From Topomyia yanbarensis (taxonomy: Eukaryota; Arthropoda; Insecta; Diptera; Culicidae), in contig NW_026683334.1 of NCBI RefSeq assembly GCF_030247195.1, positions 19,622 to 83,621 of the forward strand: DNA of 64,000 nucleotides, given 5' to 3'. The stretch's first letter is position 1. Every line of letters starts with the position of its first letter. Below, one piece after another: positions 1-11,438 of this stretch. Position numbers and translations under genes: made by a program. The notes under the pieces were generated by a model, which did not search any database, had not been told where the DNA came from, and saw only the letters and a program-made list of their open reading frames with translations.

Positions 1-1929
1 AAGCTGCACCAGCATGGTCTTTCGCCAATTTTAAATAACTTTTTGCTAAACCTGTTGTCTGAAAAGCACATGCACTTTTCGCATGGCGATTTAACAACAT
101 CGCGATTTAGCTACATGGGTCTTCCCCAGGGCTCATGTCTAAGTCCCCTGCTCTACAATTTCTACGTGAATGACATTGACGATTGTCTTGCCAATTCATG
201 CACGCTAAGGCAACTTGCAGACGACGGGGTGGTCTCTGTTACAGGGCCCAAAGCTGCCGACTTGCAAGGACCATTACAAAATACCTTGGACAATTTGTCT
301 GCTTGGGCTCTTCAGCTGGGTATTGAGTTCTCCACGGAGAAAACTGAGTTGGTTGTTTTTTCTAGGAAGCGTGAGCCGGCGCAACTCCAGCTTTTATTAA
401 TGGGTGCAACGATCAACCAGGTTTTCACATTTAAATATCTCGGGGTCTGGTTCGACTCTAAAGGTACCTGGGGATGTCACATTAGGTATCTGAAACAGAA
501 ATGCCAACAAAGGATCAATTTTCTCCGAACAATAACTGGAACATGGTGGGGTGCTCACCCAGGAGACCTGATCAGGTTGTACCAAACAACGATATTGTCG
601 GTGATGGAGTACGGGTGTTTCTGTTTCCGCTCCGCTGCGAACATACACTTCATCAAACTGGAGAGAATCCAGTATCGTTGCTTGCGCATTGCCTTGGGTT
701 GCATGCACTCGACCCATACGATGAGTCTCGAAGTGCTGGCGGGCGTTCTTCCGCTAAAAAATCGATTTTGGGAACTCTCATATCGATTGCTCATCCGATG
801 CGACATTCTGAACCCGTTGGTAATTGAAAACTTCGAGAGGCTCGTCGAGCTTAATTCTCAAACCCGATTTATGGCCTTGTACTTCGACTACATGGCACAG
901 AGCATTAATCCTTCTGCATATACTCCCAACCGTGTTCGTTTGCTAGATACTTCTGATTCTACTGTATTCTTCGACACATCCATGAAGGAAGAGATTCGTG
1001 GAATCCCGGACCATATACGCCCGCAGGTGATCCCCAATATATTTTATAATAAATTCCGAGAAGTCGACTGCGACAAAATGTTTTACACTGACGGATCAAA
1101 TCTCGATGGGTCCACTGGCTTCGGTATCTTCAACAATACTATCACCGCTTCATTCAAGCTCAATGATCCCGCTTCAGTTTACGTCGCAGAGTTAGCTGCA
1201 ATTCAGTACACCCTTGGGATCATCGACACTCTGCCCACAGATCACTACTTCATCGTTTCGGACAGCCTCAGCTCTATCGAGGCTCTTCGTGCGGTGAAGC
1301 CTAAAAAGCAATTACCGTATTTTCTGGGGAAGATACAGGAGTCCTTGTGTACGTTATCTGAAAAATCTTATAAGATTACCTTTGTTTGGGTCCCCTCTCA
1401 TTGTTCTATCCCGGGCAATGAAAAGGCCGACTCATTAGCAAAGGTGGGCGCATTAAATGGTGACATATACGAAAGACCAATCTGCTTCAATGAATTTTTT
1501 AGTATTTGTCGTCAGAGGACGCTCAACAGTTGGCAAACCTCGTGGAGCAATGGGGAACTTGGACGATGGCTACATTCGATTATCCCAAAGGTATCAACGA
1601 AGCCTTGGTTCGGGGGGATGGATGTGGGTCGGGATTTTATTCGTGTAATGTCCCGACTTATGTCCAATCACTACACCATGGATGCGCATTTGCGGCGTAT
1701 TGGGCTTGCGGAGAGTAGTCTGTGCGCTTGTGACGAGGGCTATCACGACATCGAACACGTTGTCTGGGTGTGCGCCGGGTATTGTGACGCCAGGTCTCAG
1801 TTAAAGGAATCCCTTCGGGCCCGAGGTAGACCACCCAATGTACCAGTCCGAGATATGCTGGCAACTCGTGATTTCCCCTATATGTCCCTTATTTATACCT
1901 TCATAAAAACGATAAATATCCCAATTTAG
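1..1929 (+). CDS. LINE ORF2 C-terminal part: reverse transcriptase, RNase H, Cys/His motif (5' partial)
   Basis: This protein would copy the LINE RNA into DNA at a nicked target and degrade the RNA strand. The frame is open from the first base of the window, so the true start is upstream. The reverse transcriptase shows the GLPQGSCLSPLL box near 118-153 and the catalytic box LADD near 211-222, a variant of the usual FADD. A thumb-like segment contains YLGVWFDSKGTWG. RNase H follows at about 1075-1460. Its four acidic residues are visible: D in FYTDGSN, E in VAELAAI, D in VSDSLSS and D in EKADSLAK. Near 1720-1770 is a CxC...H...H...C motif (CACDEGYHDIEHVVWVC), a C-terminal finger seen in this group. 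No frameshift or internal stop is present. The clade assignment rests on domain order and motif similarity only. Confidence 0.9.
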   Translation, partial: KLHQHGLSPILNNFLLNLLSEKHMHFSHGDLTTSRFSYMGLPQGSCLSPLLYNFYVNDIDDCLANSCTLRQLADDGVVSVTGPKAADLQGPLQNTLDNLSAWALQLGIEFSTEKTELVVFSRKREPAQLQLLLMGATINQVFTFKYLGVWFDSKGTWGCHIRYLKQKCQQRINFLRTITGTWWGAHPGDLIRLYQTTILSVMEYGCFCFRSAANIHFIKLERIQYRCLRIALGCMHSTHTMSLEVLAGVLPLKNRFWELSYRLLIRCDILNPLVIENFERLVELNSQTRFMALYFDYMAQSINPSAYTPNRVRLLDTSDSTVFFDTSMKEEIRGIPDHIRPQVIPNIFYNKFREVDCDKMFYTDGSNLDGSTGFGIFNNTITASFKLNDPASVYVAELAAIQYTLGIIDTLPTDHYFIVSDSLSSIEALRAVKPKKQLPYFLGKIQESLCTLSEKSYKITFVWVPSHCSIPGNEKADSLAKVGALNGDIYERPICFNEFFSICRQRTLNSWQTSWSNGELGRWLHSIIPKVSTKPWFGGMDVGRDFIRVMSRLMSNHYTMDAHLRRIGLAESSLCACDEGYHDIEHVVWVCAGYCDARSQLKESLRARGRPPNVPVRDMLATRDFPYMSLIYTFIKTINIPI

Positions 1930-2343
1930 CCCCTCTCTTTTATTTCTCGTTTTTAGAGTTTCCTCCTGCCTTGTGGAACCGATCAGCTCCAGAGTGCCAC
2001 TATGTAACCGCCGTCGCCCTTACCACTACGCCTGCATAGAAGGAAACTGAAGCGAGAGCGACTCGAGGTCCGATGACTTTTGAAGGATTCCCCGCGGGTC
2101 CGAAGAATACCATCCGCCAATCCGGTACTCGACGACTTACTAGACTGAGGCGCAAATTTGATACGCTGATCTCCCCCCCCCCCCCGCCGTTCGAGCGAAA
2201 GTTGCAAGTTTTGCTCTTCTTTCCCTGTCTCTCCCCTGTCTTTGATACAACTGCTGCTACACTGATGCGGAAATAAGCCACCCTTTGAATATCTTGACCA
2301 AGCATAAGTTTTAGTTAAAAAATTCAAATTAGTATTCTGTATT

Positions 2344-2712
2344 CCTAGTTTTAAGATAGCTATAATTTTTACTCTTTATTGAAACTCTTGTCCTCCATCT
2401 TGTAAATAGAATTGAATCCCTAGTTTTAAGATTTCTGTGAAATTTCTCATAAATATTTGTTCCCCCTTTTGTGTACTAAACTATATTGTTAGTTTTAAGA
2501 TAACCGTAAAATATTTCGTAAAATACTATTACTCCCCCTCTTGTATATCAAAGTGAATCCCTTGTTTTAAATTTTTTTCATAAAAAAATCTTTTGGCCCT
2601 CTTTTGTATATTGAATCTTATTTCTAGTCTTAAGATAGCTGTAAACTTTCTTTTCCTTTGTAAAAAAAAATATTTCAACATTGTAACCTCCTAGTTTTAA
2701 GATATCCAAAAT
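2344..2712 (+). repeat. Six degenerate ~70-bp repeats in the LINE 3' UTR
   Basis: The core CCTAGTTTTAAGATAGCT or a close variant starts near 2344, 2418, 2489, 2559, 2622 and 2689, a spacing of 63-74 bp. Each core is followed by an A/T stretch and often a CCCCCTCTTTTGTAT-like segment. This is a tandemly repeated 3' UTR, known in several LINE families. A role in RNA recognition by the reverse transcriptase is possible but not shown here. Confidence 0.8.
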
Positions 2713-2796
2713 GTAAAAACAAAAGCATTTGGCACCGCCAAGCTAACGCATTTGTGCCTATCAAATAAACGAAATGAATAAAAAAAAAAAAAAAAA

Positions 2797-4416
2797 TCAA
2801 TCAAATCAATCAAATCAATCAAATCAATCGAAATCAATCAAAATCAATCAAATCAATCAAATCAATCAAATCAATCAAATCAATCAAAATCAATCAAATC
2901 AATCAAATCAATCAAATCAATCAAATCAATCAAATCAATCAAATCAATCAAATCAATCAAATCAATCAAATCAATCAAATCAATCAAATCAATCAAATCA
3001 ATCAAATCAATCAAATCAATCAAATCAATCAAATCAATCAAATCAATCAAATCAATCAAATCAATCAAATCAATCAAATCAATCAAATCAATCAAATCAA
3101 TCAAATCAATCAAATCAATCAAATCAATCAAATCAATCAAATCAATCAAATCAATCAAATCAATCAAATCAATCAAATCAATCAAATCAATCAAATCAAT
3201 CAAATCAATCAAATCAATCAAATCAATCAAATCAATCAAATCAATCAAATCAATCAAATCAATCAAATCAATCAAATCAATCAAATCAATCAAATCAATC
3301 AAATCAATCAAATCAATCAAATCAATCAAATCAATCAAATCAATCAAATCAATCAAATCAATCAAATCAATCAAATCAATCAAATCAATCAAATCAATCA
3401 AATCAATCAAATCAATCAAATCAATCAAATCAATCAAATCAATCAAATCAATCAAATCAATCAAATCAATCAAATCAATCAAATCAATCAAATCAATCAA
3501 ATCAATCAAATCAATCAAATCAATCAAATCAATCAAATCAATCAAATCAATCAAATCAATCAAATCAATCAAATCAATCAAATCAATCAAATCAATCAAA
3601 TCAATCAAATCAATCAAATCAATCAAATCAATCAAATCAATCAAATCAATCAAATCAATCAAATCAATCAAATCAATCAAATCAATCAAATCAATCAAAT
3701 CAATCAAATCAATCAAATCAATCAAATCAATCAAATCAATCAAATCAATCAAATCAATCAAATCAATCAAATCAATCAAATCAATCAAATCAATCAAATC
3801 AATCAAATCAATCAAATCAATCAAATCAATCAAATCAATCAAATCAATCAAATCAATCAAATCAATCAAATCAATCAAATCAATCAAATCAATCAAATCA
3901 ATCAAATCAATCAAATCAATCAAATCAATCAAATCAATCAAATCAATCAAATCAATCAAATCAATCAAATCAATCAAATCAATCAAATCAATCAAATCAA
4001 TCAAATCAATCAAATCAATCAAATCAATCAAATCAATCAAATCAATCAAATCAATCAAATCAATCAAATCAATCAAATCAATCAAATCAATCAAATCAAT
4101 CAAATCAATCAAATCAATCAAATCAATCAAATCAATCAAATCAATCAAATCAATCAAATCAATCAAATCAATCAAATCAATCAAATCAATCAAATCAATC
4201 AAATCAATCAAATCAATCAAATCAATCAAATCAATCAAATTAATCAAATCAATCAAATCAATCGAAATCAATCGAAATCAATCAAATCAATCAAATCAAT
4301 CAAATCAATCAAATCAATCAAATCAATCAAATCAATCAAATCAATCAAATCAATCAAATCAATCAAATCAATCAAATCAATCAAATCAATCGAAATCAAT
4401 CGAAATCAATCAAATC
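2797..4416 (+). repeat. 9-bp satellite (TCAATCAAA)n, about 180 units
   Basis: Near-perfect 9-bp tandem repeat beginning directly after the LINE A run. Rare one-base insertions (TCGAAATCAA) occur near 2828, 4262-4271 and 4390-4402. Because the unit is 3 codons long and lacks stops, both strands appear as long open frames (Asn-Gln-Ser and Leu-Ile-Asp repeats). These are not genes. Confidence 0.97.
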
Positions 4417-4418
4417 AC

Positions 4419-4793
4419 ATGAATAAAATAAATCAAATGAATCAAATGAATCAAATGAATCAAATGAATCAAATGAATCAAATGAATCAAATGAATCAAA
4501 TGAATCAAATGAATCAAATGAATCAAATGAATCAAATGAATCAAATGAATCAAATGAATCAAATGAATCAATTGAATCAAATCAATCAAATGAATCAAAT
4601 GAATCAAATGAATCAAATGAATCAAATGAATCAAATGAATCAAATGAATCAAATGAATCAAATGAATCAAATGAATCAAATGAATCAAATGAATCAAATG
4701 AATCAAATGAATCAAATCAATCAAATTAATCACATGAATCAAATAAATCAAATTAATCAAATGAATCAAATGAATCAAATTGATTTAATTCAT
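4419..4793 (+). repeat. 9-bp satellite (TGAATCAAA)n, about 40 units
   Basis: A second 9-bp block differing from the previous one by a single C-to-G change per unit. The switch is sharp, at about 4417-4440. The unit encodes Met-Asn-Gln repeats in one frame, which has no meaning as a protein. The right end decays into irregular AATGAA-rich sequence that begins the large tandem array. Confidence 0.95.
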
Positions 4794-6218
4794 GCAGTGA
4801 ATACAACGAATCAAATTAATGAAATGGATCAAATGAATAAAAAAATGGATGAACAAAAGGAATAAAGTAAAAAATAAATGAAATGCATAAATAAAACAAA
4901 CGAATCAAATAAACAAAATGAGCTGAAGTGATAAAATGAATAAAAAGAAGAAAATTAGCAGAATTAAATGCATTGATTAAAATGAAAAATTGAACAATGG
5001 TAAAAGGTTATAAAGAAATAAATTGAATCAAATAAATTATCTGGATGAAATGATAAAAACTGAAGAAGTAGTCAGATTATTAAAATGAAGAAACTGAACA
5101 AAATGAATAAACTGGAAAAAATGAATAAAATGCATACAATGAAAACAATGAATAAAATAAGTTAAATGAATGATATGAGTAAAATGCACGAAAAGAATAA
5201 ACTGATCAGAGTGAATCCAAAGAATGAAACGAATAAAATAAGTAAAATGAACGCAGATGAACAAAACGAATAAAAAGATGCGGAATGAAATAATTAATTA
5301 AAATGAAATGTTCATATATTTGAAGCTAAAAACATTTTTGAATAAAGAAAATGAATAAACTGGATTGTACGAATTTGAGAACCATTGCATCAAAAAGTTT
5401 TGAAATGTTTTTGAAAATCCCATCTTCTGAGAAAAGGCTAATAAATATGGACTTTCTAGGGCTTCCATCTTTTTTTGGTTTTATTCTTTTTGTTTCATGC
5501 TTCTTCACTTGACGGCGTCGTTTTAAGATTATCTGGTGTTTCTACTTTATTGTTGGACCTTAATTAGTTATCAGGAACCTGGAACGTTCAATTTGCTTTG
5601 GAATTCAAAGTTTACTTTTTGGTCACATATTCCCGAAAAAAAGATTTATGTACAGAATAGAATTTACTGGTGGAGTATTTTAACGCGTAATTGAATATAG
5701 TAAAGTGAGACAAGGTCACATGTACTTTCAAGTCCCTTGAACAGAGAACGACAGGGAGAATGCGATTCGTGAAGGAGACAGGTAGGTATTTCAAAGTTTT
5801 TATTTGCATTGAAGTAAATAGTGTGAAATGTCTAGGCTATGTCGATAGCATAAAAGCCGTGCATTCAGTTGATTGCAATGCAGTCTATTTCCATTCATCC
5901 TTCATCCATATTCGTATTGTTTCGTTCGTGATTCTCGTGCAGGAAATATGTATAATTAAGTCCTATACAGACCAATACTGTGAAAAATAAATGGTTCAAA
6001 CTACTCAGTATATCCAGACATGGACGACGATAAGTTAGAAGACACATTGTAGTTGCATCCCCCATTGAGAGTGGGTACTTTGGGAGACTTCTTTTCCTGG
6101 ATCTAATTTGTGGATATTTTTGGTCTTTGATCCGTTATTTTCCATGAAAGTTCGTACCAATACAACGAATGTGAATTTTCAATAATATCATTATAAAAAA
6201 GTTGTTCTTAGTTTTCAC

Positions 6219-7005
6219 ATGACATATTTGGCCGTTCAGGCAAGAGCCCTTTTGTCTCTTGCTGTATGCAGAAGCCGTCTCCACTCCACTCGGTCCATTG
6301 CTGCTTGTCGCCAGCCTCGCAGTCTTCGAAGGGTCCGTAGGTCGTCCTCTATCTGGCCGATCCACCGTGCTCGCTGTGCGCCCCGTCTTCTTGTTCCTGT
6401 AGGGTCGCCCTCAAGAACCATCTTCACCGGGTCGTCGTCTGACATTCTCACGACGTGTACAGCCCACCGCATACGTTCTATTTTTGCGGTATGTGCGATG
6501 GATGGTTCTTCCAGCACCTGATACAACTCATGGTTCATTCGCCTGCGCCAAGTTCCGTCTTCCATCAGCACGCCACCATAGATGGTACGCAACACCTTTC
6601 GTTCCAAAACTCCAAGGGCGCGTTGGTCCTCCACGACCATAGTCCAGGTCTCGTGGCCGTAGAGGACCACCGATCTAATCAGCGTCTTGAAGATAATCAA
6701 CTTCATGCGGCGGCGAATTTTGTTCGACCGGAGCGTCCTCCGGAGTCCACAGTAGGCACGATTTCCCGCCAAGATCCGTCTCTGAATTTCACTGCTGTTA
6801 TCATTGTCGTCGGTTATCAGTGAGCCCAAATACATGAATTCGTCGACCATCTCGATTTCGTCACCGTCAATCCGAACTCGGGTGGGACGTTCACATTGTC
6901 GTCTCTAGAGCCTCTTCCTCTCATGTATTTTGTCTTCGAAACATTGATGGCAAGTCCAATCCTGCTGGCTTCAGCTTTCAGTCTTTTAGCATATATTTCA
7001 TTCAA
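6219..7005 (-). pseudogene. RTE-type LINE reverse transcriptase fragment, copy 1
   Basis: Minus-strand remnant of the C-terminal part of an RTE-like LINE ORF. It reads from an N-terminal piece with INVSKTKYM, through DEFMYLGSLITDDNDNS, VVLYGHETWTM and QRALGVLERKVLRTIYGG, to the tail GTRRRGAQRARWIGQIEDDL. Catalytic residues of the reverse transcriptase lie upstream and are absent. A frameshift near 6820-6890 splits it into two frames. It is fixed inside the array unit, so it was duplicated with it rather than inserting independently. Clade assignment is from remembered family motifs. Confidence 0.75.
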
Positions 7006-7318
7006 AATTCAATAGAGATACGAATAGTTTAAATATCGCACGTGGAATGTCTCTTTTGAAAATTTTCATCGTCAAACTTTCATATTACCCAGTTAAGCCA
7101 AATATTTTTCTGATATAGCAATGAATTTCCTTAATTATAATGTAGATACAGGCTTTGAATACAATTGAATTAAAGTTGAGTTGATGTAGCAGTAGACAAA
7201 AATAGTTTTGTTTTCTCAAACCTTCGCAATTACAATTAATAAATATTTCAGATTAGCAGATTATCACACAACTTAGAAATGGATACAGAAATAGCTAGAT
7301 AGATGCGATAGAAGAGAG

Positions 7319-7319
<1 letters not shown>

Positions 7320-7402
<83 letters not shown>

Positions 7403-7414
7403 ATGGGGGGGGGG
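7320..7414 (+). repeat. (GA)n microsatellite with G run
   Basis: About 80 bp of GA dinucleotide, then TTAT and ten Gs. The same arrangement occurs in array units 3 and 4 with different lengths. Confidence 0.95.
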
Positions 7415-7574
7415 CGTGTGAGGAATGGCAAATGAAGGTTAATGCAGTGACATTATTTTTATAGGTATATTATTATGATATATTTATTTCTTACATTCAT
7501 ATCTTAAATAATGTAAGTAGTGATTTTTGCGCCATAACCAGTATAACCTAAATCTTGCAAAAGAGCTAAATTTT

Positions 7575-7866
7575 CGCCCATATCTCAGAAAGTAAACAAC
7601 ATATCGAAAATCTAAGATAATAGTGTCAAATGGCATCGTTAGGCCTTTCATTTGAAACTAATTTTATTAAGATCGGTTCAGCCATTGCTGAGATAATTAC
7701 ATGATATTTTGTACATACATTCATACACACATACACACACATACAGACATTGTCTCAATTTGTCGAGCTGAGTCGATTTGTATATGAGACTCGGCCCTCC
7801 GGGCCTCGGAAAAAGTTTTCAAAGTTTGAGCGAATCCTATACATTTCTTTTGTAAGAAATGTAAAA
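7575..7866 (+). repeat. Hairpin-ended dispersed repeat, copy 1
   Basis: Begins near CGCCCATATCTCAG, contains a CACACATACA-rich segment, the core CGGCCCTCCGGGCCTCGG, and ends in the near-palindrome ACATTTCTT..AAGAAATGT (7841-7862). 5' truncated relative to the copies in units 3 and 4. Confidence 0.85.
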
Positions 7867-9230
7867 ATTGAACAATGGTAACAGGTTATAAATTAATATA
7901 AAGAAATAAATTGAATCAAATGAATTATTTGGATGAAATGATTAAAATTGAAAAAGTAGTCATAAAGTATCCACCGCTTTGTAGGATGATCGAGAGGAAG
8001 GCAAGTAGCTAATGTTGTACACTGTGTTAACTCATACCGTCGTCAGCCGCCAGAAACATAGTTTGCCTTATTCCGCATGTTCCCTGTGGTGCTAAATCAA
8101 TTCGTATTAGGAAATCGGTTAGTCGTTGCGTTTATTTGATTTGTTTTTGTATTCGCCATGGAGCGGTGTAAACTGTAAGGGTTGCGTTTGATCCCTTCCA
8201 ATTAGCGTACATTCAGTATTATTCTGGAGATATGCATATAGTATGACATAGCATATGAACTAGATAGATTTGATTTCTTTATTCCAATGTGTAGTAGGAG
8301 GATGACCGCGATTAATTATATCCGTATTTATCATTAATTAGTACTATTTTCCGTACTAAGCGGTGTCTAAATGCACAATAGTGTAGATGCTTTTTTTTAA
8401 CTCGTTTATTCGATACTGCTTATAGCGGTAGCTTAACGGAGCCGTGGGTCTTTTATATATTTACAATGTGTAAAACATATAAATTAAAAAAAATATTATT
8501 GATTGTCCGTCGGATCTCGTGTACGCAACATTCAATTGCGCCTTTCACTTACGGGCAGCCAGCGAAAACCTGTTGTGTTTGTTATTAGTGAACCGTACAG
8601 CTTTAGTACGTGGAAAGTCAATAAGTCCTCACGTTTGCGCGGATTTGAAGTTTGAGCGAAATCTACACATTTCTTTTAAAAGAAATCTAAAACGATGTAT
8701 ACTTTTCCCTTGACTTGCGCGAGCAGCTTAAATGTACTGTACAATTGGTGCCTATTTGGTGTTAGGTTTGCATTTAGCGTCTAACTAGCTCTAAATTAGA
8801 TAGTTACTAACTTGCTTACGAGGTGAATTCGAAGCATCAAAATCCAATTTCAAAAATCTTTGGTTATTGAATTCGTCGGATCTCAAATTTAGGTTTTGTA
8901 CAACCAAGTCGAACTCAAAAATATCAAATGACCAATAGTACATCCAACATAAGCATAAATAAACGTTGAAAGTTTCATCAAAATCGGTGCACATCAATAC
9001 GAGCAATGACACGTTTGTGAAAAACTGGCTCCTAATGTAAATTCTGCCGTGTTTATTTGCGACTGTTTGATTACTCACAAAACAAGGAACTACACAATCG
9101 TAATAGACCACAGCAGAATGCATACCTTCTACTACTATAAACAAAATTCGCCTAATTAACTAATTCGATCATATGGGACTAGGAACCGGTTCAGTTCATG
9201 CAGTAAGCATGTCACATACGAACCTTTCTC

Positions 9231-11438
9231 AAATTAATTAAATGAATCAAATTGATTTAATTCATCCAGTGAATACAATGAATCAAATTAATGAAATGGA
9301 TCAAATGAATAAAAAGAATAGATGAACAAAATGAATAAAGTAAAAAATAAATGAAATGCATAAATAAAACAAACGAATCAAATAAACAAAATGAGCTGAA
9401 GTGATAAAATGAATAAAAAGAAGAAAATGAGCAGAATTAAATGAAAAATTGAACAATGGTAAAAGGTTATAAATTAATATAAAGAAATAAATTGAATCAA
9501 ATGAATTATTTCGATGAAATGATTAAAACTGAAAAAGTAGTCTGATTATTAAAATGAAGAAACTGAACAAAATGAATAAACTGGAAAAAATGAATAAAAT
9601 GCATACAACGAAAACAATGCAAAAATAAGTTAAATGAATGATATGAGTAAAATGCACAAAAAGTTGGACAATATTGTATTGTTCGAAAGTTATTTGCAAA
9701 AAACCTGTTGTGTTTTGACAAAATCGCCCATATCTCAGAAAGTAAACAACATATCGAAAATCTAAAATAATAGTGTCAAATGGCATCGTTAGGCCTTTCA
9801 TTTGAAACTAATGTCATTAAGATCGGTTCAGCCATTGCTGAGATAATTACATGACATTTTGTACATACATACATACACACATACACACACACATACAGAC
9901 ATTGTCTCAATTTGTCGAGCTGAGTCGATTGGTATATGAGACTCGGCCCTCCGGGCCTCGGAAAAAGCTTTCAAAGTTTGAGCGAATCCTATACATTTCT
10001 TTTGTAAGAAATGTAAAAATTCAACAATGGTAAAAGGTTATAAATTAATATAAAGAAATAAATTGAATCAAATGAATTATTTGGATGAAATGATTAAAAT
10101 TGAAAAAGTAGTCATAAAGTATCCACCGCTTTGTAGGATGATCGAGAGGAAGGCAAGTAGCTAATGTTGTACACTGTGTTAACTCGTTCCGTCGTCAGCC
10201 GCCAGAAACATAGTTTGCCTTATTCCGCATGTTCGCATGGCGCTAAATCAATTCGTATTAGGAAATCGGTTAGTCGTTGCGTTTATTTGATTTGTTTTTG
10301 CATTCGCCATGGAGCGGTGTAAACTGTAAGAGTTGCGTTTGATCCCTTCCAATTAGCGTACATTCAGTATTATTAATTCATTACAAACACTGATAGCTAG
10401 AAAAGCGATTAATTGCTTTGCTGAACTATTTCTGGAGATATGCATATAGTATGACATAGCATATGAACTAGATAGATTTGATTTCTTTATTCCAATGTGT
10501 AGTAGGAGGATGACCGCGATTAATTATATCCGTATTTATCATTAATTAGTACTATTTTCCGTACTAAGCGGTGTCTAAATGCACAATAGTGTAGATGCTT
10601 TTTTTAACTCGTTTATTCGATACTGCTTATAGCGGTAGCTTAACGGAGCCGTGGGTCTTTTATATATTTACAATGTGTAAAACATATAAATTAAAAAAAA
10701 TATTATTGATTGTCCGTCGGATCTCGTGTATGCAACATTCAATTGCGCCTTTCACTTACGGGCAGCCAGCGAAAACCTGTTGTCTTTGTCATTAGTGAAC
10801 CGTACAGCTTTAGTACGTGGAAAGTCAATGAGTCCTCACGTTTGAGCGGATTTGAAGTTTGAGCGAAATCTACACATTTCTTTTAAAAGAAATCTAAAAC
10901 GATGTATACTTTTCCCTTGACTTGCGCGAGCAGCTTAAATGTACTGTACAATTGGTGCCTATTTGGTGTTAGGTTTGTATTTAGCGTCTAACTAGCTCTA
11001 AATTAGATAGTTACTAACTTGCTTACGAGGTGAATTCGAAACATCAAAATCCAATTTCAAAAATCTTTTGTTATTGAATTCGTGGGATCTCAAATTTAGG
11101 TTTTGTACAACCAAGTCGAACTCAAAAATATCAAATGACCAATAGTACATCCAACATAAGCATAAATAAACGTTGAAAGTTTCATCAAAATCGGTGCACA
11201 TCAATACGAGCAGTGACACGTTTGTGAAAAACTGGCTCCTAATGTAAATTCTGCCGTGTTTATTTGCGACTGTTTGATTACTCACAAAACAAGGAACTAC
11301 ACAATCGTAATAGACCACAGCAGAATGCATACCTTCTACTACTATAAACAAAATTCGCCTAATTAACTTATTCGATCATATGGGACTAGGAACCGGTTCA
11401 GTTCATACAGTAAGCATGTCACATACGAACCTTTCTCA
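9231..11438 (+). repeat. Array unit 2, large internal deletion
   Basis: Block A (9231-9663) is joined directly to the hairpin-ended repeat (9664-10017), so B, the RTE fragment, (GA)n and E are missing, about 2.5 kb. Block D follows (10018-11438) and contains the 57-59 bp near 10375-10432 that unit 1 lacks. No gene is visible. Confidence 0.8.
9664..10017 (+). repeat. Hairpin-ended dispersed repeat, copy 2
   Basis: Same family. The left edge is the deletion junction of array unit 2; the right end is the palindrome at 9993-10014. Confidence 0.85.

Larger units (their letters stand above)
1..2796 (+). mobile_element. I-group non-LTR retrotransposon (LINE), 3' part
   Basis: The 5' part lies outside the window. 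What is present is the end of the reverse transcriptase, an RNase H domain, a C-terminal cysteine/histidine motif, a 3' UTR of about 850 bp and a terminal A run at 2780-2796. RNase H downstream of the reverse transcriptase is typical of the I/LOA group and argues against the Jockey, CR1 and RTE clades. The frame is uninterrupted from base 1 to the stop at 1927-1929, so this may be a young copy. An AATAAA lies just before the A run, and a 9-bp satellite follows it directly. Confidence 0.88.
4750..9230 (+). repeat. Array unit 1
   Basis: A 4750-5308, B 5309-6218, RTE fragment 6219-7005, (GA)n 7320-7400 followed by ten Gs, hairpin-ended repeat 7575-7866 and D 7867-9230. Compared with unit 3 it lacks about 590 bp before the hairpin repeat, and 57-59 bp in D near 8218. 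It has the longest RTE fragment of the array. No host gene is visible. Confidence 0.8.

Noticed and set aside
2774..4271. Long open frames of Asn-Gln-Ser (plus strand) and Leu-Ile-Asp (minus strand) repeats.
   Set aside because: Both are readings of a 9-bp satellite without stops. There is no non-repetitive domain and no codon variation expected of a gene.
2797..4793. CRISPR-like regular array.
   Set aside because: No spacers exist between repeats, and the genome is clearly eukaryotic.
4410..4865. Met-Asn-Gln repeat frame and its minus-strand partner.
   Set aside because: Artefact of the second 9-bp satellite.
5037..5264. Phe/His/Ile-rich minus-strand frames in the AATGAA-rich blocks (also near 9506, 11744 and 23532).
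   Set aside because: Low-complexity readings of degenerate satellite sequence repeated in each array unit.
8791..9144. A 117-codon minus-strand frame kept open in three array units (also 10998-11351 and 22803-23156).
   Set aside because: The copies are recent duplicates, so openness is expected. Among the few differences, four change an amino acid and one seems silent, which fits no selection. There is no recognised motif.
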